From Zoroaster sp. YZ-2022 (Eukaryota; Echinodermata; Asteroidea; Forcipulatida; Zoroasteridae): a stretch of 64,000 nucleotides of DNA. Positions 11,100-23,764 of this stretch are shown here, one piece after another. The notes under the pieces are model-generated. The model was given only the letters and a program-made list of their open reading frames with translations, had not been told where the DNA came from and ran no database searches. The DNA is taken from positions 28,623,172 through 28,687,171 of the forward strand of contig CM055830.1 of assembly GCA_029582265.1 (NCBI GenBank), given 5' to 3'. Position numbers and translations under genes: made by a program. Within the stretch, counting starts at the first letter, position 1; each line of letters begins with the position of its first letter.

Positions 11100-11430
11100 A
11101 AATTCGCCCCACACAAGGCCAATGGCCACTCCAAAGTGGGGGCTACTAAGTCATTGAGTTGTTACAACGACTCCACACTGAAGAAACCAGCCCCTCACAC
11201 CGAAACAAGACAAGTTAATAACCAGCCTTTTCACAGTGCGAATAGGGAGGGGTAACTTGTCCAGATTCCAGAACAAGGCAGTTGATTAACTGCCTCTGCC
11301 CCTATAAGCAATTATGGTAAAGTGTCTTGCTCAAGGACACAAGTGTCACGTCCGGGACCCGAACCCACACTCTGCTGCTAACACCAGAACCTGAGCCCGG
11401 CAAGCTAGACCGCTTGGCCACGACACTCCA
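11100..11430 (-). mobile_element. tRNA-derived SINE (Leu-like head)
   Basis: On the minus strand the 5' end reads GGAGTGTCGTGGCCAAGCGG, with a Pol III A-box TGGCCAAGCGG (plus 11410-11420). The B-box GGTTCGGGTCCC (plus 11354-11365) follows at tRNA-like spacing. This looks like a tRNA-Leu head followed by an unrelated body. It is a SINE, not a functional tRNA: the acceptor stem is not closed. The right-arm copy starts at 15863. Confidence 0.75.
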
Positions 11431-11879
11431 TAATAAGGATTATTAGTGCTCATTGTCATACACAAAAAAGGAGCCAGACTTTTTTTCATTCCAATCCTTA
11501 TTTTAGATGTGTGTATTTATATTGAAGATTATGGCTGGACCTTGATAAAGATCTGTAGCTCACAGTTACTGATACACTAGAAGAGGTCTTCTACACTGAA
11601 GGTCATCCAGCAAGGAATTATTAATTAAAGTGAATCAAAACATTCCTGAAAACATCAATTTACATTACCTACAATCCGAGACAAATTTCCTTGGGACACT
11701 CCCTTATACATGTACTCCTTGAGCAAGACACTTAATCCTAATTTGCTCCTCTTCATCCAGGAGTATAAATGGGGACCTGCGAGGGCTGAGGTGGTATTCT
11801 TTTTTATTAAAACCTGAGTGCGCTTTACAAGACTCCATTATTTTTATGTTATTGTTATCCTATTTGCCTATTTTTAATC

Positions 11880-12770
11880 TGATATTCATCAAAATGATAT
11901 TTTCCTTTTGTAAAGTTTGATATTATGAAAACTAAGCTGGAGCTTTTCATATCATAAAACAAATGTCTTTAATAAGACACATTGTTGTAAATTAATTAGT
12001 TGATGTAAATCATATTTGCCCAGTTTTAAATCTGGTATTCATCAAAATAATGTTCCTCAAATAAAGTTTTATATTATGAACAATTGTCTTTAAAAAAAAA
12101 GAGACATTGTTGTTGATGAACATCCTATTTGCTTTTTTGGCTTTTTTCTGATATTCATCAAAATGATATTTTACTTTTGTAAAGTTTGGTTTTATGAAAA
12201 ATTTTCTTTAAAAGGAGACATTGTAATTCAATTACAGTTGATGAACACCCCATTTGCCATTTTTTTTCTTTTTTTTCTTTTTTTTAATTTTTTGTATCTG
12301 ATATTCACCGAAATTATATTTTCCTTTTGTAAAGTTTGATTATGAAAACTAAGCTGGAACGTTTCATATCATATACAAATGTCTTTAAAAAGAGACATTG
12401 TTTATTACAGTTGATTAATTACAGTTGATGTAAATCATATTTGCCTTTTTTAAATTCTGATATTCATCAAAATGATGTTCCTAAAATAAAGTTTTATATT
12501 ATGAACAATCGTCTTAAAAAAGAAGAGACATTGTTGTAAATTGATTAGTTGATGAGCATCCTATTTGCCTTTTTTCTGATATTCATCAAAATGACCTTAT
12601 CCTTTTGTAAAGTTTGATTTAATGAATAATTGTCTTTAATAAAGAGACATTGTAATTTAATTATTATAGTTGATGAACATCCTATTTGCCTGTTTTTTTT
12701 TAAATGTGATATTCATCAAAATAATATTTTCCTTTTGTAAAGTTTGATATTATGAAAAGTCCCCAGATTT
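11880..12770. repeat. AT-rich higher-order satellite (three monomer types, ~410-420-bp period)
   Basis: Monomers begin with TGATATTCATCAAAATGAT-like sequence at 11880, 12032, 12149, 12299, 12458, 12577 and 12707. Types A (with AACTAAGCTGG), B (with ATAAAGTTTTATATTATGAA) and C follow each other as A-B-C-A-B-C-A. The repeat of the whole trio is 419 then 408 bp. It does not code. Confidence 0.75.
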
Positions 12771-13175
12771 GATAGGCCCTTTAAATGTCAAATGTTCTGT
12801 GATTTAAAATGAATGTTGCAATTCGTAATTGAACTACACTTTGTAGGCCTACAGTCTTTTGATAATATGTCTCATTTTTTTTACCCGATGTTGAAAATGT
12901 TAGTAACAAAATAAAGCATTCAGTGAGGTCTTTCATCATACAGAATCAAAATTAAACATGTGTAATGTATGCTTATTTTTTGAGTGCTCTACCTACTAAT
13001 ATAACTAATAATATGTAAGTAAAGTTAATTTGAATAAACCCAACTCCGACTAACCACCTTAATTCCTCCATGGCACAACCAATATGTTCTGAAATATCGT
13101 CCCCCACTGGTGCCCAACCCATTGTCTATATACTGCAATGCCATTTGTAGTTATGGTATGTGTAATTCAGTACGC
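12771..13175. other. Unique AT-rich spacer before the gap
   Basis: No frame, repeat or RNA gene is recognised here. The same sequence appears inverted at about 14150-14540. Confidence 0.45.
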
Positions 13176-13367
13176 GTCCACATAAGTAATGTCACCAGTA
13201 ATGTAAGACCGAAGTGTCCACACTGTGCATCTGCACAGCTATACTTGGCTGAGTCCACATAAGTAATGCAACCACATCAGGTCCACACAAGGCATGTGTA
13301 CAATCGTATGTGTGGGCAGTCCACACAAGCTATGCAGTGCCTGTATGTGTGTGTGTGTGTGTGTGTT
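13176..13367. repeat. Degenerate minisatellite followed by a (TG)n microsatellite
   Basis: GTCCACAYAAG-like units start at 13176, 13216, 13253, 13281 and 13319, with 28-40 bp spacing. They are followed by a TG run (13344-13367). The TG/CA run abuts both sides of the 500-N gap and probably ended the contig assembly. Confidence 0.6.
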
Positions 13368-13437
13368 GATATGATTGCGTGTGTGGATGAAGTGTTTGTG
13401 TGCCTTTATCATTTTTTTTTCTTTCTTTTTTCTCATT

Positions 13438-13937
13438 NNNNNNNNNNNNNNNNNNNNNNNNNNNNNNNNNNNNNNNNNNNNNNNNNNNNNNNNNNNNNNN
13501 NNNNNNNNNNNNNNNNNNNNNNNNNNNNNNNNNNNNNNNNNNNNNNNNNNNNNNNNNNNNNNNNNNNNNNNNNNNNNNNNNNNNNNNNNNNNNNNNNNNN
13601 NNNNNNNNNNNNNNNNNNNNNNNNNNNNNNNNNNNNNNNNNNNNNNNNNNNNNNNNNNNNNNNNNNNNNNNNNNNNNNNNNNNNNNNNNNNNNNNNNNNN
13701 NNNNNNNNNNNNNNNNNNNNNNNNNNNNNNNNNNNNNNNNNNNNNNNNNNNNNNNNNNNNNNNNNNNNNNNNNNNNNNNNNNNNNNNNNNNNNNNNNNNN
13801 NNNNNNNNNNNNNNNNNNNNNNNNNNNNNNNNNNNNNNNNNNNNNNNNNNNNNNNNNNNNNNNNNNNNNNNNNNNNNNNNNNNNNNNNNNNNNNNNNNNN
13901 NNNNNNNNNNNNNNNNNNNNNNNNNNNNNNNNNNNNN
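13438..13937. other. Assembly gap (500 N)
   Basis: There are exactly 500 N, the same as the two other gaps, so the length is a placeholder. It is the centre of the giant inverted repeat. Frames read through the N run are meaningless. Confidence 0.99.
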
Positions 13938-14539
13938 CACACACGTCATCATCAACACACACACACACACATACAGGCACTGCATAGCTTGTGTGGACTG
14001 CCCACACATACGATTGTAAAATGCCTTGTGTGGACCTGATGTGGTTGCATTACTTATGTGGACTCAGCCAAGTATAGCTGTGCAGATGCACAGTGTGGAC
14101 ACTTCGGTCTTACATTACTGGTGACATTACTTATGTGGACGCGTCTGAATTACACATACCATAACTACAAATGGCATTGCAGTATATAGACAATGGTTGG
14201 GCACCAGTGGGACGATATTCAGAACATATTGGTTGTGCCATGGAGGAATTAAGGTGGTTAGTCGGAGTTGGGTTTATTCAAATTAACTTACTTACATATT
14301 ATTAGTTATATTAGTAGGTAGAGCACTCAAAAATAAGCATACATTACAATGTTTAATTTTGATTCTGTATGATGAAAGACCTCACTGAATGCTTTATTTT
14401 GTTACTAACATTTTCAACATCGGGTAAAAAAATGGACATATTATCAAAAGACTGTAGGCCTACAAAGTGTAGTTCAATTACAATTGCAACATTCATTTTA
14501 AATCACAGAACATTTGACATTTAAAGGGCCTATCAAATC

Positions 14540-15430
14540 TGGGGACTTTCATAATATCAAACTTTACAAAGGAAAATATTATTTTGATGAATATCACATT
14601 TAAAAAAAAACAGGCAAATAGGATGTTCATCAACTATAATAATTAAATTACAATGTCTCTTTATTAAAGACAATTATTCATTAAATCAAACTTTACAAAA
14701 GGATAAGGTCATTTTGATGAATATCAGAAAAAAGGCAAATAGGATGCTCATCAACTAATCAATTTACAACAATGTCTCTTCTTTTTTAAGACGATTGTTC
14801 ATAATATAAAACTTTATTTTAGGAACATCATTTTGATGAATATCAGAATTTAAAAAAGGCAAATATGATTTACATCAACTGTAATTAATCAACTGTAATA
14901 AACAATGTCTCTTTTTAAAGACATTTGTATATGATATGAAACGTTCAGCTTAGTTTTCATAATCAAACTTTACAAAGGAAAATATAATTTCGGTGAATAT
15001 CAGATACAAAAATTAAAAAAAAAAAAAGAAAAAAAAATGGCAAATGGGGTGTTCATCAACTGTAATTGAATTACAATGTCTCCTTTTAAAGAAAATTTTT
15101 CATAAAACCAAACTTTACAAAAGTAAAATATCATTTTGATGAATATCAGAAAAAAGCCAAAAAAGCAAATAGGATGTTCATCAACAACAATGTCTCTTTT
15201 TTTTTAAAGACAATTGTTCATAATATAAAACTTTATTTGAGGAACATTATTTTGATGAATACCAGATTTAAAACTGGGCAAATATGATTTACATCAACTA
15301 ATTAATTTACAACAATGTGTCTTATTAAAGACATTTGTTTTATGATATGAAAAGCTCCAGCTTAGTTTTCATAATATCAAACTTTACAAAAGGAAAATAT
15401 CATTTTGATGAATATCAGATTAAAAATAGG
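14540..15430. repeat. Right-arm copy of the higher-order satellite
   Basis: This is the inverted counterpart of 11880-12770, with the same monomer order read on the minus strand and small length differences in A/T runs. Confidence 0.7.
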
Positions 15431-15862
15431 CAAATAGGATAACAATAACATAAAAATAATGGAGTCTTGTAAAGCGCACTCAGGTTTTAATAAAAAAGAA
15501 TACCACCTCAGCCCTCGCAGGTCCCCATTTATACTCCTGGATGAAGAGGAGCAAATTAGGATTAAGTGTCTTGCTCAAGGAGTACATGTATAAGGGAGTG
15601 TCCCAAGGAAATTTGTCTCGATTGTAGGTAATGTAAATTGATGTTTTCAGGAATGTTTTGATTCACTTTAATTAATAATTCCTTGCTGGATGACCTTCAG
15701 TGTAGAAGACCTCTTCTAGTGTATCAGTAACTGTGAGCTACAGATCTTTATCAAGGTCCAGCCATAATCTTCAATATAAATACAACATCTAAAATAAGGA
15801 TTGGAATGAAAAAAGTCTGGCTCCTTTTTGTGTTGACAATGAGCACTAATAATCCTTATTAT

Positions 15863-16200
15863 GGAGTGTCGTGGCCAAGCGGTCTAGCTTGCCGGGCTCA
15901 GGATTCTGGTGTTAGCAGCAGAGTGTGGGTTCGGTCCCGGACGTGACACTTGTGTCCTTGAGCAAGACACTTTACCATAATTGCTTATAGGGGCAGAGCA
16001 GTTAATCAACTGCCTTGTTCTGGAATCTGGACAAGTTACCTCCTATTCGCACTGTGAAAAGGCTGGTTATTAACTTGTCTTGTTTCGGTGTGAGGGCTGG
16101 TTTCTTCAGTGTGAGTCGTTGTAACAACTCAATGACTTAGTAGCCCCACTTTGGAGTGGCCATTGGCCTGTGTGGGCAATTTGCGTTAAAAATCTTTTTA
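15863..16200 (+). mobile_element. Right-arm copy of the tRNA-derived SINE
   Basis: GGAGTGTCGTGGCCAAGCGG starts at 15863. The B-box near 15928 reads GGTTCGGTCCC, one G shorter than in the left arm. The family and layout match the copy at 11100-11430. Confidence 0.72.
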
Positions 16201-16619
16201 AATTGTGAATACCAGGGACCTGAACAAAGATGGCCACAACGTGATAAAGTTTGTATTGGAGAGAAGATACAGTGAAGAGAGTTGCAGCTGCTCTTCTAAT
16301 AGTACCTGGACTTCTCCCCCATGTTAAGGCAGACTAAACTAAACTGCAAATGCATCAGACCTTTATCATGGTGCAGCTGTCTTGTTTTTTTTTCAATGCA
16401 AGTCAATTTAGCCAAAGTGAGGCTAGAAGGAACATAGTCTGGTACCCTTTAATGAAATAAGAATTAGAGCTGCCATTGCCATTGTGCATACAGGGAATTT
16501 GACAGATATGGCCGCAGTGTTGATAACTCTCTATTGGTCTTAAACAAATAAAACAGTGGCTGTTTTCGAAACTACGGCTCCAGGCTTCATTCACCTCATC
16601 AGCCATTGCAAAGCCTTAT

Positions 16620-16661
16620 GGCTCTGATTTAAGTGAAGCCTGATCAGGCTTCACTTAAATC
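16620..16661. repeat. Right-arm copy of the 42-bp palindrome
   Basis: The same CCTGATCAGG-centred palindrome as at 10615-10656. It survives intact in both arms. Confidence 0.75.
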
Positions 16662-17784
16662 AGACACTAAGGCTGATCCATGGCTTTGAAAACACTCTCT
16701 TTCCAATGACTTTGTGTCATTTCAGCTCGTGAACTGGAAATTGGCAATGCCATTTGAGTTTGTGACATTGAAGAAAGCCATCGCACAAGTGCATTACACA
16801 ACGCTGTTACTTAGCAATAAACATATTTCTATGTCTATCACGCCGCAGTCAAAGGGATGGTAAAACTCCGTTGTTTTTTTTAAAGAGTACATTCATTCCA
16901 ATTTAAAGAAACATATCATACAACTAACTAAAAATAATTTCATGGAAATAGAAGGTGCTCACGTTTTCCATGCTTGTTATCTTTGAAATTTGTACATGCT
17001 TACAAAAAGTTATCTTCACTTAGAAGGAAAATTTTTAATTTGACATATTTGGTCATTGTTTTCTCTCCGATGAGAGCACTTTTAGGCAGAAGTGTTTCTC
17101 ATGGTGTCTGGTCTTTACACACTCTACATCAAGTGAGGATTCAAATAAGGCTACTTCTTGATAATTTTGGAATACGGTTGCTAAGATGTACCATCCATTT
17201 AGTCTTCCATGCAAACCTACAAGACCAAATAGAAGCTTGTCAGAAAGTACTTCTGCTTGTCTTTGCATAGATCGAGCTTAATTTTTAAAAAGAGCTGAAG
17301 TTACTCATAAAGCTGGTTTCATATACTTATTGCTTTTGAAGCAAATCGTAACGTCCAAGGAGATTAGTGAAACGTGCACAAACGCATTGCCACAAATTTA
17401 GTTTTGCAAATTTAGTTTTGCCCTGTTTAAACCATTGTTTGATTTTCTCCTGCCAAATGCCTCCACTGCACTTACAGTACAAGTGCTTATACATACAGAA
17501 TGATGTATAAATGACGATACATCATTATGTTCATCAAGTGTAATTAATAAGACTCAAAGTTTCCTAACAACTATAATTTGAAATACCATTTTAAATATAA
17601 AGAGACATATCTCATCACAAATCTTGGAAAGTTCAACAATGTAAAACTTACTTAATGTAAAGTTGATGAGGATATAAAACTTGTGTACCTTTAAATCTAC
17701 ATCAAGGTACAATCTTGATGTGATTACACAATAACTCTTGTGCTTTCGATTGATTGTTGTTGATTTTTTACCCAGTACTTGAAG

Positions 17785-18300
17785 GATATGTGACATACTC
17801 AAGAGTAATGGTTATAATTATAATTATTCAACAATGAATCAGTTTGAAAAACACTTTTGAATCTCCACTATATTTTAATTAATTAATTACAAAATATAGT
17901 CTTCAGGAACGCCAACCGGAAAATAGGCACTTGCTCGATTCCACCAATGACTCACATGCATTACATGATGTTATCATGGGCCAATTTCATGAAGAAAGTC
18001 ACAAATTTGAAATTCGTTTTGTGAACTAAATCGTTTAACTGTTTAAACATTGTGCTCTGAATGTCCATGAATAAATTACGCAACGGTGACATAGATGTGG
18101 GAATCCAGTAGTGACCTATTTTTGAGCGTTCAGAAGACTATTTTTAATAAATAAATAAATTTAAAATAAACCGAGCGACTCAAAACGTATTTTTCAAACT
18201 GATTGATTGTTGAACGATTATTAGTGCAACATAAAACCACTATTATTGAGAACGTCTCATATCCTTTAACTTCTCCAGTCTCTTTTGCTCCTGGGGCAGT
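17785..18300. mobile_element. Right-arm copy of the foldback element
   Basis: The counterpart of 8974-9487, with the same TTCAACAAT/AATCAGTTTG inverted ends. The flanking last-exon fragment (TCCTCACAAGCTTTCTTG near 18320) is also present. Confidence 0.65.
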
Positions 18301-18529
18301 TGGATGTAGTAAAATAGCATCCTCACAAGCTTTCTTGTTTAGAAAGCTTGTGTTCCACCAGGCAAGTGATTGGTAGAATCTTTTTCTCTTTTTGTTTTAA
18401 ATTTCCATTCCAAATTTGTCAAACAGCGCAATTTGCATAACTCTCTAGGAGCTAACAAAACTAAATCAAATCTGGAGACTTTTTATAATATCAGATTTTA
18501 AAAAATATGCAAAGAGGATGTTTATCAAG

Positions 18530-18740
18530 AATAATTCGTGACACCATGTGAAATCTCAATTGGTAGTAATTGTTCTGAAAAGAACTGGAGGTACAACTCG
18601 ACGTTTCGATCAGTATGCTCTGATCGTCCTCAGGAGAATGAGGACGATCAGGTATACTGATCGAAACGACTCCAGTTCTTTCAGAACCACTATCTATAAT
18701 TTCACATGTATCTACTATCATCCTCACCATGCAAAGCTAC
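18530..18740. mobile_element. Right-arm copy of the palindromic hairpin element, eroded
   Basis: One arm (18530-18615) matches the hairpin element well. The other (18640-18720) has several deletions, so the palindrome is no longer near perfect. It corresponds to 8439-8701. Confidence 0.65.
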
Positions 18741-20538
18741 AAGTTTACCTAGGATGTTTATCAACTGTAATTAAATTACATTGTCTTTTTTAAAGACAAT
18801 TATTCATAAAATCAAACTTTACAAAAGGAAAATATCATTTTGATAAATGAGATATGACCAAAATATGTTACATTGCTGGATAGCGACTGTGTTTAGTGTT
18901 GCTAGGACTCTTGTATCTAAAATGTTGTGACTACCATTCTTTTGGTAGGGATTTTTATTACCAAGTTCAAAGAGATTAAAGAATAAAGATCGAAGTGTAG
19001 CCAATGAGAGTTTGTTTCAATCAATACTCCCTGATCACGAATGCCGTACTCACACAAGGGCTTCGCAATTGCGACACCTACAATAATATAAAACTTTATA
19101 ATAGGAATGACATTTTGATGAATATCAGATTAAAAAGGCATGTACATCAAATGTAATTAATTTACAACAATGTATTTTTAAAGACATTGGTTTATGACAT
19201 GAAAGCTCCAGCTTAGTTTTCTTTTGGTCGTACATAGTAAATCAGGAAAATAACAACTCAAACCACACTTGAAACATATCCACATTAATCACTAAACTTG
19301 CAAAGTTCAATAATGTGAAAGTTACTTGGTGTAAACTGGATGAGGATATCACACTTTCTGACTTTATACTGCCTGTTATTTCAAATTATTGTTGTTAGGA
19401 AATTATGAGTCCACTAATTGAAAATTGCACCATTTAGTCAAACAATTAAAGTTGCTTGGCCCGATTTTTGGCCGATTGACCCGAAATGTTGATTTAAATG
19501 TTAAATAGCTATTTTAGTCAGATTCCAGAAAGTTTCAAGCTTTCAATTGATCAGGTGTTGATATATTGCAGAGATGCCAACATTCCAAATTGAAAAGAGT
19601 AATTCGCCTAACGAAAGGTTTTGGTCATGTAAACAGCTGATGAACTACGGTGCGTGCCGTAAACACATGTGGTTCTTTGCATCGTTGGTTTCACGGTTGG
19701 CCAAAAATTTATACAAGGATCGTACAATCGTAATTGGACTCAATAAATCGAAAAAAATTCCCAAAATCTAAATGTTGGCATTTTGATATTGCACGAAAAC
19801 ATCCCAATGATTGGTGGTGGTTAATTCCCCTCCCCGTATTCGGGTGACACCTGCTCAACTAAAACCTTTGTCAAAGTAAAGGGGCCTGAGTGTAACAAGA
19901 TCCAGTGCATATTGTTGCTCTGGGGCTAGCCCTTGTTTGGTGGATTATAAGTACCTGCTCCAACGTAGCATCGGGAAATTTTTTAGATCGGTTTTTTGTT
20001 AAAAGTACCCTGCTGGTGTAACAGTAAAACGTATACTCTGGGTGACACTGGACTCAACAGTATACAAAAAATTGTATAGCATCCTTGGGCCCACAGTGAA
20101 ACAAGGCCCCACAGACTTACTTTTGCAATTTGCGTTAACAAGTTGGGGTTTAAAAAAAGCAAAAAAGTTTTGTCGGGACCCCGACATTATAACTTGACTG
20201 GCCCTAGGAATAATTTGCATGTTGCAAGTATTGTTGGGTGATGCGTGGCATCCCGGCATAATTAAACTCTTGGGCCCTGGCTTCATTGTTTGTGCTTTCT
20301 GCATCTGCAGACACACATAATTTTATTACGTGGTGTGGAGTTGATGGCTATTCATTGAAATTCTTCTCTAACAAATGCGGAATAAGAATCTTTATGCAAA
20401 ATAGCTTTAAATAGGATGATCTCAAAATTCCTTCTCTTAAAATTAAAATTTTCTTTTTTTCGCCCAAAACGGGGGGAAACAACTTTAATAAATCAAACAT
20501 TTTTTCCTTACAATTACAAAAAAGGTCCCCGTCCTCAA

Positions 20539-23534
20539 TTATCTTGTTTTCGATTTTTGGCTATGGTTCTTCACCCAGTATTTTACCCTCTCTTGCTCTT
20601 GGGGGCAGTTGGGTGGGGGGTCAATCCTCGTTTTTTTCGAAGCCTGTCTCTGATGTGGGGTAGGGCCCGGAATGTTTTCTTCCCCTCATACCCCCCTTGG
20701 GGGCCTTTTCCGGACTGAAGGGAAAAGATAAGAAAAGGGGGAAAATAAAACTGTTTTTGGATAAAAAATTTGCCCCCATCCCCAATTTTCTCACTGGGGT
20801 ATAAAAAATAAGGGGTGCTTAAAACATTGCAATGATACCCATTTTTTGCAACTGCGCTAATGCATTTTTTTAATTTCTTCCTCTAAAAAAAAAAAGTCTT
20901 CTTTTTTCCCCTTATATCATCGAAACAAATTGCCAAAGTTGAATGGCCTGGCATACATGTTCCTTTGATTGTTTACAAAAATGCCTTGCTTGGGGTTTTT
21001 TTCCCATTTTAAAATTTTTTTTATTTCTTAAAAACCTCTCATTGTTTTTATTTATATCGTACATCTTGTAATTTTCCATGTTTTCTGCTCTTTTTTTTTT
21101 TGGGGCTTCATTTCTCCATCTCACCAAACCCTATCTGAGGTACATGTTTGTTATCTTCAGCAGCCCTCATCATCGACATGTCTATATCTAAGTCTTTAAA
21201 ATTTAAAAAACGTAAAACTGTGTTCTGAAATCAATGTATAAGTTCATGCAAAGGATGTATATAACAAATTATTTCATACATAAATTTTGCCACCGTCTTT
21301 ATTATTAATTTGGCCTGGCACTGCTCCCCCAAACAATATTTTTACCTCATGCATACCCCAAACTGACGTGCAAAAAACACAATCGCCTGGGTCGGTCTGG
21401 TCCATGGGGTTGAAAATGGAAACGAATCCACGAACCCCAAATAACAAAGTTAGTGGCATGATTTGAATCGTTTGATGATTTGGCGCAGATCTGAGATCAA
21501 AAAAAAAACTGGGAAATAAAAAAAAATCAGCACCTACGTATCTCCCCGATGCAATCCACCCCCAAAACTGATAATCGCGGTGTGCGTGGGACCTTGGATA
21601 CAATGCCGCGGCTATAACTGGTGGCACACTTTTGTATGTAATAGACTTCTGTTCTAATCATTTCCAAATTGTGGGTTAATGCGTGAATAGGGTTTGCTCT
21701 TGGGTAGTGATAGCGTGGTGGGGAAAAAACAAAAAGTCTAAATATTATATTGATGCACTCCAATTAATTTCTTCAAGTTTTTTTTCTTTTCAACTTTTAA
21801 GCAGGTTTGTGTGATACATGTTATCTGAAATACTAATATCTTCATGGTGGTCTTATGCCCTATATGGCATTCAGGAGGCGTAAACGTTTGATTTGGGTGT
21901 CTTGGCCTCCTAAGCCCCACCCCCCCGGATCCACCATGGTACACAATTTTTGTAACATTTTTACTTTCTTGCTCAACAAGGGCCCACAAATTTTGGAAGA
22001 TTTGTTTCTGATAATAAAATAATCGTAATTTGGGTTTGCATGTAAACCATGCAATCGAAAAGGGCACTTTATGTCGGGGTTTACTTCCTTGTTGATAGGT
22101 CACAAGGGCATCTTCTCACGATTTTCCTTGTCCTGGGTTTTAAAAATACCAGGGTATTTCAAGTTAACGTGGCTCAAATAATCCCAAATGTAGGTAACCC
22201 CGATGGAATGTTGAAATTATTCCCAAAAAGGAAATAAAAAAAGTCCATTGCGGCGTGGCTTTATTCTAACGGATATCATCTGGGTTTGCCCCGCCAACCT
22301 GGACACTTTACAGTCAACGCAAGTAGCAACTTGCTCACTTTATGAAATTCAGGGTCGCATCCTCGCGGTAGAACTCTCTATGAACGTTGATTTCATGACC
22401 TAAATGCCTCGCTAGCCAGTCCATTCTCCACTGCTCAAATAAATTTCCTGCAAACACAGTTTGAGTTTTTTTTAACAAACAATGAAAGTATTATGCGGGA
22501 ACAGTCATATCCAACTCCTGTGCTCACTTGGGTGCTGAAGCTTGCAGACCATCGAGGCCCAGAGGCAGTTGCAACTAAATTTTTTTTTAAAAAGAACCAA
22601 TCGATGTTTTGGATGCTCTGGGCATATGAAAATGACAAAATCAGAGAGTTAATTATTTGGATTATATACAATCTCAAACCAGGTGATTTCTTTGACTCAT
22701 CTCCAGAAGAACCCATGATCATAAGGTATTCCAGTAATTAATTGTCCTCCCATGGACTAATGTTTGAATTTGAGTTTCAAAACTATAGTTCAATCATCTT
22801 TAGTGTTCCCCTTATAATAAATTTAAACTGGGCTCTATTAAATTCTATCCCAAATGTGCCAATGACTTGGCTCTTCATTTCTATTGCTTGTTTGTCTGCG
22901 TTTGGCCCTGTCAGAATTACCTAAATGTATGGGACAGGCAATTCACGAAATGAAATAAGCTGTGGTATGCATGTACTTGGTTAATTTTGAAAAATATTTT
23001 CTACCTGATACAAAGATGATCCATGAAACTGAACATCAGGACGGTTCAATTTTCATCCATAGGCCCTATAGAGTTCAAATTGATTTTGGGCCTGAATTCG
23101 AACTAAATTCATGATCAAAATTAAATGGAAAATTAGTGATTCAATTAGTCCCCATTATGTCAATGACTTTTTTACATTTTCCCGTATGCAACAAAAAATT
23201 TATTAAAACATTCCTATAATAAAAATTATATGATAAATATTGAAACTTTCAAATTACCTGTGACACTGTTGCAACATATTTGCGTAGTTTGGTGCTTGTA
23301 ATTAGTGCTGGTTCATTTAGACTAGCTGCATTTGGCAACTACCAGGCAATCCCACCCCACATTCCTTGCTATTTCTGGATGGCCTGGCAAACAGGAAGGA
23401 TTGATGGTAGAATGCCTGCTTTGACGTTATCAAGGAGAATGTTATGGCTGACATCATGTCCTTTGTGAGCAGGACAGGTCGACGTCCCCTTTCCCTCTAA
23501 TTTCCACCATACCCACCGGGAAATTCCCAAAATA
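20539..23534 (-). pseudogene. Right-arm copy of the recombinase-like gene's last four exons, corrupted
   Basis: On the minus strand the exons correspond to about 23534-23258, 22448-22270, 21198-21077 and 20714-20539. Frames are broken by many one-base changes in homopolymers. The acceptor of the first exon reads CCCG where the left arm has CCAG. The damage is densest at 20400-22400. Because the intact counterpart exists in the left arm, sequencing or assembly error is as likely as true decay. Confidence 0.7.
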
Positions 23535-23764
23535 AATTATTGCCTTTCATTGAATATAATTTTCATTGTAATATATGGAGAAAAATTATGAAGTCATTTG
23601 GGGCATCTTGAATGCAAATATGCCTTGGTCAAAACAGTTTTTAATATTGCTTTCTGAACCCAAGATAGGTCTTAAGCCACTTTCAAATAATATCCAGGCT
23701 GGATAAGTGATGGTAGTTTTCCAATAGTTGGAAAACTACTCTTATCTAATTAGTATCAAGATTC

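Larger units (their letters stand above)
1..13437 (+). repeat. Left arm of giant inverted repeat
   Basis: Feature by feature this arm matches the reverse complement of 13938-26605: LINE, recombinase-like exons, small elements, satellite, SINE and microsatellite. It is probably cut by the window edge on the left. Its coding frames are better preserved than in the other arm. Confidence 0.93.

Noticed and set aside
11350..11430. Possible tRNA-Leu gene
   Set aside because: The A and B boxes are good but the acceptor stem does not close and a SINE body follows; it is better described as a tRNA-derived SINE.
13239..14039. Long open frames across the first N gap
   Set aside because: They consist almost entirely of undetermined residues; the flanking bases are TG/CA microsatellite. 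The same applies to frames across 31114-31613 and 49875-50374.
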